Shown: one piece after another, positions 24,788-33,031 of the stretch
Position numbering within the stretch: position 1 is the first letter of the stretch
How the letters are laid out: each line of letters begins with the position of its first letter
Assembly (NCBI RefSeq): GCF_049943125.1
Contig: NZ_CP188040.1
Coordinates: 1,922,001 to 1,986,000, forward strand
Direction: 5' to 3'
Origin: JAEXZL01 sp049943125
GTDB taxonomy: Bacteria; Bacillota; Clostridia; Clostridiales; Clostridiaceae
DNA length: 64,000 nt
The notes under the pieces: generated by a model
What the model was told of the DNA's origin: nothing
Databases searched by the model: none
What the model saw: only the letters and a program-made list of their open reading frames with translations
Position numbers and translations under genes: made by a program

Positions 24788-25030
24788 CCTTTGATATTTT
24801 AATGGATTATGCAAAAGCTAAATAAGAGAGCTTTGTGGTATAATTAAGCTTGGCTGAAAAATGAGATCTGATAGAGAAAATGCTATTTTAGAAGCAAATT
24901 ATTATTATATTATAAGTAGGCTTAATTAAGGATAGAGATTTATTTCATTAATATAGGTTTATATAAGAATAGAGATTTATTAGATTAGCGAAGCTTTATC
25001 TAAGGATAAAGTTAATTATATTAGCAGTAA

Positions 25031-25083
25031 AAGGAAAGGAAGTGAAAGATTAGAGCGCCCTTAGCTGTGCTCTAATTATACAT
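25031..25083 (+). promoter_or_regulatory. Split ribosome binding site with hairpin between SD and AUG
   Basis: The only good Shine-Dalgarno, AAGGAAGTG (25036-25044), lies 39 bases from the ATG at 25084. Between them, ATTAGAGC (25049-25056) pairs perfectly with GCTCTAAT (25069-25076). Folding the hairpin out leaves about nine bases between Shine-Dalgarno and AUG, a normal spacing. Confidence 0.55.
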
Positions 25084-25872
25084 ATGAAGACAAACTATCA
25101 TACTCATACTCCCAGGTGCAAGCATGCCTATGGATGTGAGGAGGATTATATTAAAAGTGCCATTAAAGCAGGTTTCAAAACCTTAGGTTTTTCTGATCAT
25201 TCTCCTTGGCCTGAGGTTAAGGACAGCATGGTTTCTTCCATCAGAATGGATGTGGAAGAGCTTGATGATTATGTAGAAACCTTAAGAGCTTTAAGGGATA
25301 AGTATAAGGATGAAATTGAAATTCTCATTGGACTAGAATGTGAGTACTTTCCAGAGCGTATGAACTGGCTCAGGGAAATTATAAAAACAAAGAGCTTAGA
25401 TTACATAGTATTAGGTGTTCATTTCGCTGAAGAGGGAAAGGATGGCTTCAGCAAATATCTAGGTAGGAATTGTAATGAAGAAGATGTGCACCTCTATCTT
25501 AAGAACTGCATAGAAGCCATGGAAACAGGCATCTTTACTTATCTGGCACATCCGGATTTATTTGTACGAGGCTATGGAAGATGGGATGAGAAAGCTGAAG
25601 CTGTGAGCAGGGCAATATGCCAGAAGGCATTAGAGCTGAACATGCCATTAGGTTATAATTTAAATGGCTATGCAGTATTTAAGGGGACCGATGTTATAGG
25701 CTATCCTTATGAGGGCTTTTGGAGGATAGCAGCCGAGATAGGCTGTCAGGTACTGATAGAATATGATGCCCACGATCCTGAATTTTTAGAGGATGAAGAG
25801 ATTTTTAATGAAGCAGAGACATTCCTTAAGAGTATTGGCTGTAAGGTCATAGATGAGCTGATTTTGTCCTAA
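25084..25872 (+). CDS. hisK: PHP-family histidinol-phosphatase-like phosphoesterase
   Basis: The polymerase-and-histidinol-phosphatase fold is shown by HTHTPRCKHA (metal His residues) at residues 6-15, GFSDHSPWP, LIGLECEYFPE, LGVHF and LAHPDLF, ending with EYDAHDP. Family members of this length (262 aa) are typically histidinol-phosphatases of the HisK/HisJ type for histidine synthesis, though the gene stands alone with no other his genes, so substrate is not certain. The start is fixed by the HTHT motif only five residues in; the Shine-Dalgarno is displaced by a hairpin (25031-25083). It ends at the 25933 terminator. Confidence 0.88.
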   Translation: MKTNYHTHTPRCKHAYGCEEDYIKSAIKAGFKTLGFSDHSPWPEVKDSMVSSIRMDVEELDDYVETLRALRDKYKDEIEILIGLECEYFPERMNWLREIIKTKSLDYIVLGVHFAEEGKDGFSKYLGRNCNEEDVHLYLKNCIEAMETGIFTYLAHPDLFVRGYGRWDEKAEAVSRAICQKALELNMPLGYNLNGYAVFKGTDVIGYPYEGFWRIAAEIGCQVLIEYDAHDPEFLEDEEIFNEAETFLKSIGCKVIDELILS

Positions 25873-25932
25873 AGAAGGATATGCTCAATTACTCATTTTT
25901 TGAATAGAATATAACCATAATAAATACCAATA

Positions 25933-25965
25933 AAAGATGGCTTTCCTAGAGCTATCTTTTTTTAT
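25933..25965 (+). terminator. Terminator after hisK-like gene
   Basis: AAAGATGGCT (25933-25942) pairs with AGCTATCTTT (25950-25959, one G-U), followed by a T run. Confidence 0.85.
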
Positions 25966-26142
25966 TTTATCATAATTGTGGGAAAGACTAGCTTTATGTT
26001 ATCCTAAGGAATTTCACCTCTATTATATGGTTATGGTAGGTTAAGGATTTATACCTAAATTATATGATTTGGGGCATATTACCTTTTCTGCCTCATATGT
26101 ATAAAAGTAAAGATAATTAATAGGGGTATTTGGAGGACAACC

Positions 26143-26955
26143 ATGGTGATAAATGAAATACTCAAGGCAATAATCTTGGGGATAATTCAGGGAATAACGG
26201 AATGGTTACCTGTGAGCAGTACAGGTCATTTGATTATAGTAGAGGATATTATAAGCTTTCAGCTATCTGATTATTTTGTGGAGGCCTTTATGGTTATTGT
26301 TCAGCTGGCTTCTATAATGGCTGTAATACTTCTATTTTTTAAGAAGCTAAATCCATTTCTAAAGGACAAGGATAAGGAGCAAAGAACGGAAGACTTAAAA
26401 TTATGGATTAAAATATTCTTAGCCACAATGCCCGCTGCAATAGCAGGCTACCTCTTTGAGGACAAGATAGAAGGGGTACTTCAAAAACCGCTGCCCATAG
26501 CTGCAGCCTTAATTTTTTATGGATTGATTTTTATTATTATTGAAAATAGAGATCGACAGGGAAGGATAGAAAAATTTAGTGACTTAAATTATGGAAGAGC
26601 TATGCTTATAGGGTTATTTCAGATGCTTGCTCTGATACCAGGAACAAGCAGGTCCGGTGCTACAATAATTGGGGGAATGGTACTGGGAGCCTCCAGGACT
26701 ATAGCAGCAGAGTTTTCCTTTTTTCTCTCTATTCCTATAATGGTTGGAGCAGGCTTCTATAAGCTGTTAAAGCTTGGCACCTCGCTTAATGCCCTGGAGT
26801 GGCTTGTGCTGGGAATTGGCTCTCTAACGGCTTTTTTAGTCTCTATAATTATAATAAGCTTTCTCATGGATTACATTAAGAAAAGGGATTTTAAGCTCTT
26901 TGGATACTATAGAATTATATTGGGAATCGTGGTCATATTGTATTTTTATATATAA
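26143..26955 (+). CDS. uppP: Undecaprenyl-diphosphatase (BacA/UppP)
   Basis: Integral membrane enzyme that dephosphorylates undecaprenyl diphosphate to recycle the lipid carrier of cell-wall synthesis; extra copies give bacitracin resistance. Both catalytic signatures are present: GIIQGITEWLPVSSTGH near residue 15 (with Gln in place of the usual Glu before GIT) and PGTSRSGAT near 170. About eight membrane segments; 270 aa is normal. ATG 26143 lies after TTTGGAGGACAACC. A second uppP begins at 63725, so the genome has at least two. Confidence 0.96.
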   Translation: MVINEILKAIILGIIQGITEWLPVSSTGHLIIVEDIISFQLSDYFVEAFMVIVQLASIMAVILLFFKKLNPFLKDKDKEQRTEDLKLWIKIFLATMPAAIAGYLFEDKIEGVLQKPLPIAAALIFYGLIFIIIENRDRQGRIEKFSDLNYGRAMLIGLFQMLALIPGTSRSGATIIGGMVLGASRTIAAEFSFFLSIPIMVGAGFYKLLKLGTSLNALEWLVLGIGSLTAFLVSIIIISFLMDYIKKRDFKLFGYYRIILGIVVILYFYI

Positions 26956-27189
26956 AGGATTTCCTTTAGAGAATTAAGGATGATTACAATAACTATATAT
27001 TTGATAAAATTAATAAAAATTGTAGTAATTGTTATTTTATTATCAGTGACTATGGTAAAATATAGTTAAAGTTATTGCAAAATATGTAAAATACCTTAGT
27101 GCTGTAGAGTGTGTTAAGGAATGGGTAATTATTGATATTGTATTTTGATTTAAAAGTGAAATGAAAATTATAAGGGAGGGGGAATTATT

Positions 27190-27918
27190 TTGTTTGCAAG
27201 TGATTTTAGAAGAAGGGCAAGAGAGGTTTTATCAGGTAGGTGGGCATTAGCGATAGGAGTATCAATTATAGCAGTTATTCTTGGAACTGATGCTCGTGCT
27301 AATGAAGTTATAACTAGAAGAATACAAGAGGGTGAAGATGGCTATTTTAGCTTTTTTGATTTATTATCCTTTATTGGACTTGAGGGAACTCCTTTTTATA
27401 ATAGTATGTTGAGTATAGCCTTATTTTGGTTCTTGGTTATCTTTATTGTAGGTGGAGCGATAAAGCTTGGAAATTGTAAATTTAATATAAACCTGAATAG
27501 GAATGCCGGTGCAGAATTTGATGATTTATTTTCTTGTTTTAATATTTTTGGGAAAGCATTTCTCCTACGTTTATTAACTGAGATATATGAATTTTTATGG
27601 ACATTACTTTTGGTAATTCCTGGAATAATTGCTTATTATAGATATGCCATGGCTCCTTATATCATGGCCGAGGATACTTCATTAACAGCTTCTGAGGCTA
27701 TTGCTAAATCTAAAGAAATGATGTTAGGTAATAAGTGGAGACTATTTTGTCTTGATATCAGTTTCATAGGATGGGGCTTGTTGGCCGTTATTCTAACCTT
27801 AGGAATAGGCTTGTTATGGCTAAATCCATATATGGAAGCCTCCAGAGCAGCTTTTTACATTGAATTAAGAGGAGATAATGGAGAAGAGCAAGGGATAGAA
27901 GGAACTGAGCTTACTTAG
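27190..27918 (+). CDS. DUF975 family integral membrane protein
   Basis: A 242-aa membrane protein with N-terminal ASDFRRRAREVLSGRW and later LLVIPGIIAYYRYAMAPYIMAED followed by ASEAIAKSKEMMLGNKWRLF, which are the signature of the DUF975 family of Firmicutes. About five or six membrane segments are visible. TTG 27190 follows GGGAGGGGG. The function of the family is unknown. Monocistronic, closed by the hairpin at 27983. Confidence 0.88.
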   Translation: MFASDFRRRAREVLSGRWALAIGVSIIAVILGTDARANEVITRRIQEGEDGYFSFFDLLSFIGLEGTPFYNSMLSIALFWFLVIFIVGGAIKLGNCKFNINLNRNAGAEFDDLFSCFNIFGKAFLLRLLTEIYEFLWTLLLVIPGIIAYYRYAMAPYIMAEDTSLTASEAIAKSKEMMLGNKWRLFCLDISFIGWGLLAVILTLGIGLLWLNPYMEASRAAFYIELRGDNGEEQGIEGTELT

Positions 27919-27982
27919 ATGAAGACACTATTGTAATTAATTTTATAAGCTATTATTGAGTTTAAAGCTTAAAAAACCTAAG

Positions 27983-28012
27983 AACAGCTGTCGGTTTACG
28001 GCTGTTTTTTTA
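27983..28012 (+). terminator. Terminator after the DUF975 gene
   Basis: AACAGCTG (27983-27990) pairs with CGGCTGTT (27999-28006), followed by a T run. Confidence 0.85.
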
Positions 28013-28137
28013 GACTTAAAATTTAATAAATTGTTAATTTGTATATCTCTATGAGAAAATTAGTCGTTGTTATATAATATATTTAAAAGAAAATTTTGTA
28101 TTTATCGACATTAGCTCCCTAGGAGGTGACAATAGCT

Positions 28138-29475
28138 TTGTTATTAATACTAATAGTGACCATAATCGTGCAGATTTATTCTTTTTTGTGGATTACTAAT
28201 TATCTGTTTGATTTCGAGGAAAGGCCTAATAACTTAATGACACTATCAGCTATTGTTGTCTATATAGTTAATGGTGTTTTTTTTGCCTATATAAATTTTG
28301 ATTTTAATGGAAGATATCTAATCATATTTTGTCCACTATTAATTAATCTTTTAATCTATAGAAAGAATATTTATAGCTCAGTATTAGGGTTTACCTTGGC
28401 ATACACCTTTAATATATTTGCTGTAAGTGGAAGTCTAATAATAGTTTATTATTTAAGCAAGTTAAGTAATCAGGATATAAATATATATTCTTCTCCACTA
28501 TCATATATCTTAATAGGAAGTATTTATCTTATAGCTTTTATAGCAAGAAAGAGAATAGTCAGCTTTTTAAGCTCTATAAAGTTATTTTCAAAGCAATTAT
28601 TTATCCCCGTAGCTTTAGGACTGATCTTAGGAGTTTTAGCTGTCGATACTACTAATTGGAGGATTCTTCCCACGGATGATTTGATAATTATGGAGAATTT
28701 TTTTATGGAGTTAGAGAATAGCTCATTTTTAAAAGAGGTGCATAACTCATTTTTAAAAGAGGTGCATAACTTTTTGTACAGCATATTAATAATAATCTCT
28801 ATTATGAGCTTTTTTTATTTAAAGAGGTTGGGAGAAAAAGCATCTAAAATGAAGGCCTTGAATAGGAGTCTTACGGAAAAGATTACTGAGCTTCAAAAGC
28901 TTAAGCATGATTATGGAAGTGAGATAAGCGGTCTTTATGGACTTTATAAGCTAGGAGATTATACAAGGCTAGAAAAAATGCTTAAGGATATTATTAAAAG
29001 ATATGCACTTATAGATGTTGACGGACAGATGAGCTTAGAAGCTTCCGCCATTGTTAAGACTCTATTCACATCAGTTAATGGTAAGAAGATAAATATAAGG
29101 ATACGGGATGAAGGAAGCTATAGTAATATTGTCTTATCTGAGCCGGAGCTTTATAAGATTTTGAGCAATATAATAAGAAATGCTGTAGAAGCTTTAGAGG
29201 GCGTAGAAGGAGCTGGGATAAATTATAATAGCTATAATGGTTATAAGAAGCTTGTAATTGATATTGAAAATATAGGACAAGGTGTACCAATAATTACTGA
29301 AGAAGCCTTAAAGAATATTTATAGTCCAGGCTATAGCACTAAGGGAAAGGATAAGGAAAGAGGATACGGACTTGCAATAGTTAAAGAGTTTATTGATAGT
29401 GTTGGAGGAAAGATAATTATTATAAGTAAAGAAAATAGTACCTTATTCAGGCTGGAGATTCCAAGAATGGAATAA
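28138..29475 (+). CDS. Orphan GHKL sensor histidine kinase (AgrC/NatK-like)
   Basis: About five N-terminal hydrophobic segments form a membrane sensor (residues 1-220), followed by a cytoplasmic kinase with H-box KLKHDYGSEISGLYGLYK, N-box NIIRNAVEAL and G-box GYSTKGKDKERGYGLAI. This is the AgrC/CitA-like GHKL type used with peptide signals or stress. TTG 28138 lies 8 bases after AGGAGGTGA; the GTG at 28126 is inside the Shine-Dalgarno. No response regulator is adjacent. A 24-base in-frame tandem duplication (28722-28769) adds SFLKEVHN before the last membrane segment. Signal unknown. Confidence 0.85.
   Translation: MLLILIVTIIVQIYSFLWITNYLFDFEERPNNLMTLSAIVVYIVNGVFFAYINFDFNGRYLIIFCPLLINLLIYRKNIYSSVLGFTLAYTFNIFAVSGSLIIVYYLSKLSNQDINIYSSPLSYILIGSIYLIAFIARKRIVSFLSSIKLFSKQLFIPVALGLILGVLAVDTTNWRILPTDDLIIMENFFMELENSSFLKEVHNSFLKEVHNFLYSILIIISIMSFFYLKRLGEKASKMKALNRSLTEKITELQKLKHDYGSEISGLYGLYKLGDYTRLEKMLKDIIKRYALIDVDGQMSLEASAIVKTLFTSVNGKKINIRIRDEGSYSNIVLSEPELYKILSNIIRNAVEALEGVEGAGINYNSYNGYKKLVIDIENIGQGVPIITEEALKNIYSPGYSTKGKDKERGYGLAIVKEFIDSVGGKIIIISKENSTLFRLEIPRME
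28722..28769 (+). repeat. Perfect 24-bp in-frame tandem duplication in the histidine kinase
   Basis: Positions 28722-28745 and 28746-28769 are identical, encoding SFLKEVHN twice. Absence of any difference suggests a recent slippage or duplication event. Confidence 0.97.
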
Positions 29476-29508
29476 TTTTTTTGTGAGAAAATTATTCCTA
29501 TTTTTTTT
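29469..29508 (+). terminator. Terminator after the histidine kinase
   Basis: GGAATAATTTT (29469-29479) pairs perfectly with AAAATTATTCC (29488-29498), then T-rich. The 5' arm overlaps the stop codon. Confidence 0.85.
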
Positions 29509-29662
29509 ACTTTTATATGTTTTTATAAGTGAATTGTTCTTTTATTATTAGTATAATAAAAATATAAAGGCTATAAATATAATTATGATAATAATGAAGG
29601 AATTATAAGTAATAGATTTGTATTGCCAGATGTACAATTAAGTTATAAAAAGGAGAAATTAT

Positions 29663-30658
29663 ATGAGTAAACCAGTGAGATTTGGCATTATAGGAACTAA
29701 TACCATATCCCATACCTTTATGGAAGGCGCACTCCAGCTTAAGGATTTTCAGCTGACGGCAGTATATTCTAGGAAAGAAGCTACAGGGAGAGCCTTTGGA
29801 GAGAAGTATGGGGTTAAAAGTATATTCACTGATTTAGAGGAGTTAGCAAAAAGTGATTTGATAGACGCTATATATATTGCTTCACCTAATGCGTTTCATT
29901 ACAGTCATGCCATGACATTTTTAAATAATGGAAAGCATGTTCTTTGTGAAAAGGCCTTTGCTTCTAATTTAAGAGAAGCAAAAGAAATGGTAGAGGCTGC
30001 TAGGGCTAATAATCTATTGATAATGGAAGGAATGAGGAGCACCGTAGTACCTAATTTCCTTGCCATAAAAGAAAATTTACACAAGCTTGGTACCATAAGA
30101 AGAGCTATATTCAGCAAATGTCAGTACTCTTCTAGATATGACAAGTATAAGGCAGGAGTTGTGATGAATGCTTTTAAAAGAGAGCTATCTAATGGAGCCT
30201 TAATGGACATTGGTATTTATTGCATTCATCCTATTATTGAGCTTTTTGGTAGTCCAAAGGAGATTATTGCCAGTAGTCAGTTCCTTGATTCAGGTGTAGA
30301 TGCTCAGGGAACTGCTATTTTAAAATATGCACAAATGGATGCAATAATGCTTTATTCAAAGGTAAGTAATTCTTGTCTTCCCTGTGAAATTCAGGGAGAG
30401 GAAGGGGTGCTGACCTCCTCGGATATCTACGATTTTAATAATTTGACTATAAGATACAGAGATGGAAGCGAGGAAGTGATTTCAAAGCCTCAAGAGATGG
30501 ATAATATCTGCTATGAAATCGATGAGTTTATAAAGCTTGTTCAGCAGGGGGAGACAGAATCTCAATTAAACAGTCATGAAAGGACTATTGAAGCTATAAA
30601 GGTGATGGATGAAATAAGGAGGCAGATAGGCCTAATATACCCTGCCGATGAAAAATAA
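29663..30658 (+). CDS. Gfo/Idh/MocA family NAD(P)-dependent oxidoreductase
   Basis: The N-terminal Rossmann domain starts FGIIGTNTISHTF and the nucleotide/substrate signature HVLCEKAFASNLREAKEM (EKP-like, here EKA) follows near residue 95; the C-terminal half has GALMDIGIYCIHPIIELFG. Members oxidise or reduce sugars or dihydrodiols; the 331-aa length fits. The substrate cannot be predicted. RBS AAAGGAGA precedes ATG 29663. Stand-alone gene. Confidence 0.92.
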   Translation: MSKPVRFGIIGTNTISHTFMEGALQLKDFQLTAVYSRKEATGRAFGEKYGVKSIFTDLEELAKSDLIDAIYIASPNAFHYSHAMTFLNNGKHVLCEKAFASNLREAKEMVEAARANNLLIMEGMRSTVVPNFLAIKENLHKLGTIRRAIFSKCQYSSRYDKYKAGVVMNAFKRELSNGALMDIGIYCIHPIIELFGSPKEIIASSQFLDSGVDAQGTAILKYAQMDAIMLYSKVSNSCLPCEIQGEEGVLTSSDIYDFNNLTIRYRDGSEEVISKPQEMDNICYEIDEFIKLVQQGETESQLNSHERTIEAIKVMDEIRRQIGLIYPADEK

Positions 30659-30757
30659 CCGTCTTTGATTATAATTCACAGCTATTTTTAACAAAAGTCT
30701 ATAAATTTTAACATATTTATGTAATAATACAGCTATAACAATTTGGGGGAGATAATT

Positions 30758-31639
30758 ATGAAAGATTATATACTAATGACTGACTCTTGCTGCGATTTAC
30801 CAAGAGAGTATATTGAAGAAAAAAATGTTCCGTTTGTAAGCTTGACTTGCAGATTTAAGGATAGAGAATATAAGGATGATTTTGGAGTATCTCTTAAGCA
30901 TAAAGAATTCTATAAAGGAATGGAGGAGGGAGAAGTACCTAAGACCTCTCAGCCAAGCCCTGATGAATTTTATAGTGCTTTTAAAAAATATGCTGAGGAA
31001 GGCAAAGACATAATATATGTATGTGTATCCTCAGGATTAAGTGGAACCTACAACAGTGCAAATATAGCAAAAGGAATGATTCAGGATGAGAATCCTGATG
31101 TAAATATAGAAATAGTAGATATTTTAACTGCTTCCTTAGGACAAGGCTTCATGGTTATGGAAGCCATAAAACTCAAGGAAGAAGGAGCTACCTTCCAGGA
31201 AGTAAAGAGCTTCTTAGAGGAAAGCAAATGGAAGCTGAATACCTTTATCACCGTAGACGACTTGATTCACCTAAAAAGAGGGGGACGTATATCCTCTACA
31301 GCAGCCTTCCTAGGTGGATTAATGAGCCTCAAACCCATAATAGCCATCAACAATCAAGGTAAGGTTGATGTTATCCAAAAGGCTAGAGGAAGAAAATCAG
31401 CCCTTAAGGATCTAGCAAAATACATAATAAACAACATAGAGAATCCAGAAACCACCACCATGTACATAGGTCACTGCGATGCTATCGAGGATGCCCAAAA
31501 GCTCAAAGAAATAATACTAGAAAAAATTAATCTCAAAGAGGTTGTAATTAACTTCATTGGCCCTGTAGTAGGTGTTTATGGAGGCCCAGGAGCCCTTGCC
31601 GCCTTCTTTGTTGGCAAGCCTAGGTATGCTGCTTCTTAG
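30758..31639 (+). CDS. DegV family fatty-acid-binding protein
   Basis: DegV proteins bind long-chain acyl groups and, in Firmicutes, feed the fatty-acid kinase FakA as FakB subunits. Landmarks: LMTDSCCDLP at the start, KTSQPSPDEF, CVSSGLSGTYNSA (acyl-binding Ser region), DDLIHLKRGGRISS and a C-terminal GPVVGVYGGPGALAAFFVG. Start ATG 30758 follows GGGGGAGA; an upstream TTG is not supported. No fakA gene is in the window. Monocistronic, ended at 31740. Confidence 0.93.
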   Translation: MKDYILMTDSCCDLPREYIEEKNVPFVSLTCRFKDREYKDDFGVSLKHKEFYKGMEEGEVPKTSQPSPDEFYSAFKKYAEEGKDIIYVCVSSGLSGTYNSANIAKGMIQDENPDVNIEIVDILTASLGQGFMVMEAIKLKEEGATFQEVKSFLEESKWKLNTFITVDDLIHLKRGGRISSTAAFLGGLMSLKPIIAINNQGKVDVIQKARGRKSALKDLAKYIINNIENPETTTMYIGHCDAIEDAQKLKEIILEKINLKEVVINFIGPVVGVYGGPGALAAFFVGKPRYAAS

Positions 31640-31739
31640 TAGATTATTAGGACAAATATTAGTTCCTATTATAACCAAGCTTCTCAGTTCTTTGGTGACA
31701 TTCACCATTATGTAAACCAAATATTTATTAGTAGTTAAG

Positions 31740-31780
31740 GAGAATGAAATGTTTATTTTGACATTTTATTCTCTTTTTTA
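31740..31780 (+). terminator. Terminator after the DegV gene
   Basis: A 13-bp arm GAGAATGAAATGT (31740-31752) pairs with ACATTTTATTCTC (31761-31773, one G-U), followed by TTTTTT. Confidence 0.9.
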
Positions 31781-31960
31781 TTGTAATTATGAAAGGACGC
31801 TAAAGGAAGCCATAATAAAAGGTTAGAAGGGAGCTATCAAAAAGTCGAGATGGGGTATTCTTAAAATGATAAGAGATTACTTATATTGTTAAGTGAACAA
31901 AGAAAAATATTAAACTTAAATAATATTTGTTTATTTATACACAAACAAAATGTAAATATG

Positions 31961-31989
31961 TTGACAGTAAATTTTTGTAAGTATATACT
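31961..31989 (+). promoter_or_regulatory. Consensus promoter of the DUF2087 regulator gene
   Basis: TTGACA (31961-31966) and TATACT (31984-31989) are spaced by 17 bases; transcription would begin near 31996, 64 bases ahead of the start codon. Confidence 0.75.
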
Positions 31990-32059
31990 TATATTATTAA
32001 AAGGCTTATATGTACTAGGAAAAATATATAAGATACGATATAAGGGGTGAATTAATAAA

Positions 32060-32830
32060 ATGCCAAATAAAAACGACGATAACTTTTGGAACGCCTCAAT
32101 AGAGGAAATTAAGCGAGGCTATGCTAAGGAAGAAAAGGAAATATGCTGCCTTGTGTGCTCAGAAGCTTTTACCAAGGGAAGAATATATGAAATAGATGGT
32201 ATGCTCTTTGATGCCCAAAAAGCAGCAGAGCTCCATGTGGAGAGGGAGCATGGTTCCATGTTTAACTACATTTTAAATATGAACTCCTCCTTTACAGGAC
32301 TTTCTGATGTACAGGGAGAGCTCTTAGCACTTTTTAAAGAAGGGATATCTGATAAAGAGGTGGCTGAAAGAATGAAGATAGCTCCTTCCACAGTGAGGAA
32401 CCACAGATTCAAGCTTAGAGAAAAGGAAAAGCAGGCCAGGCTATTCCTTGTATTGATGGATTTATTGAAGGAAGAAGCTGATAAGGATATAAGGAATACA
32501 GATAAAGGGCTTATATCGGATCCTCATAAAACAGCTACTACCTTAGATGACCGCTTTAAAATTACTGAGGAAGAGAAGATAAAGGTTATTTCCACCTACT
32601 TCGATGAAAATGGAGCTCTGAAAAGCTATCCAGCCAGGGAAAAGAAAAAGGTAATAGTTCTTGAGACTATTGCTAAAAGCTTCAAGCCTAAGAAAAAATA
32701 TACTGAAAAAGAAGTTAACAGAACTCTCCAGAGGATTTTCGAGGACTATGCAACCCTAAGACGAGCTCTAATAGAATATGGATTCCTCGACAGAACTAAC
32801 GATGGCTCAGGCTATTGGGTAAAAGAGTAG
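32060..32830 (+). CDS. DUF2087 domain transcriptional regulator
   Basis: The N-terminal part carries a zinc-finger-like CCLVC then HVEREH, the middle a LuxR-type helix-turn-helix (LFKEGISDKEVAERMKIAPS, then TVRNHRFKLRE, about 95-130), and the last 80 residues the DUF2087 domain (KSYPAREKKKVIVL through the terminal ERTLQR/LIEYGFLDR-type block). Proteins of this type are probable DNA-binding regulators in Firmicutes. Target unknown. ATG 32060 follows AAGGGGTG. Transcribed from the promoter at 31961 as a single gene. Confidence 0.88.
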   Translation: MPNKNDDNFWNASIEEIKRGYAKEEKEICCLVCSEAFTKGRIYEIDGMLFDAQKAAELHVEREHGSMFNYILNMNSSFTGLSDVQGELLALFKEGISDKEVAERMKIAPSTVRNHRFKLREKEKQARLFLVLMDLLKEEADKDIRNTDKGLISDPHKTATTLDDRFKITEEEKIKVISTYFDENGALKSYPAREKKKVIVLETIAKSFKPKKKYTEKEVNRTLQRIFEDYATLRRALIEYGFLDRTNDGSGYWVKE

Positions 32831-32848
32831 CCTAATAGCTTGCCAATG

Positions 32849-32930
32849 CGAACACTTTCTCACTTCTATGGTGCCATCCACATTCTATACGAACACTTTC
32901 TCACTTCTATGGTGCCATCCACATTCTATA
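32849..32930. repeat. Two perfect 41-bp direct repeats in tandem
   Basis: 32849-32889 and 32890-32930 are identical, starting CGAACACTTTCTCACTTC and ending CCACATTCTATA. They lie in the 201-base gap between the DUF2087 and helicase genes. No coding frame, hairpin or known element was recognised in the unit. Confidence 0.95.
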
Positions 32931-33031
32931 ATATTGCAATTTCCTTCATTTATCGCTATAGTTATATGTACTAATAAGGAAAAATACAGAAACTAATAAT
33001 AAAATATATATAGAAAAGGATTGAAATTAAT

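Larger units (their letters stand above)
24675..25083. other. 409-base gap with terminator and possible transposon scar
   Basis: It contains a small GTTATGT/ACATAAC hairpin (24682-24701), the terminator-like fold with an IS-end-like insert at 24708-24787, two copies of AATAGAGATTTATT-like sequence near 24935 and 24970, and the leader hairpin of the next gene. No coding frame was seen. Confidence 0.6.
31640..32059. other. 420-base gap with terminator and promoter
   Basis: It holds the DegV terminator (31740-31780) and the promoter of the DUF2087 gene (31961-31989). The rest is AT-rich; no coding frame with a ribosome binding site was seen. Confidence 0.6.

Noticed and set aside
31780..31900. 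Short peptide gene in the gap before the DUF2087 gene
   Set aside because: A GGGAG-like sequence is followed by ATG at about 31850, but the frame stops after a few codons.
32849..32930. Start of a CRISPR array
   Set aside because: The two 41-base units directly abut with no spacer, and no cas genes are near.
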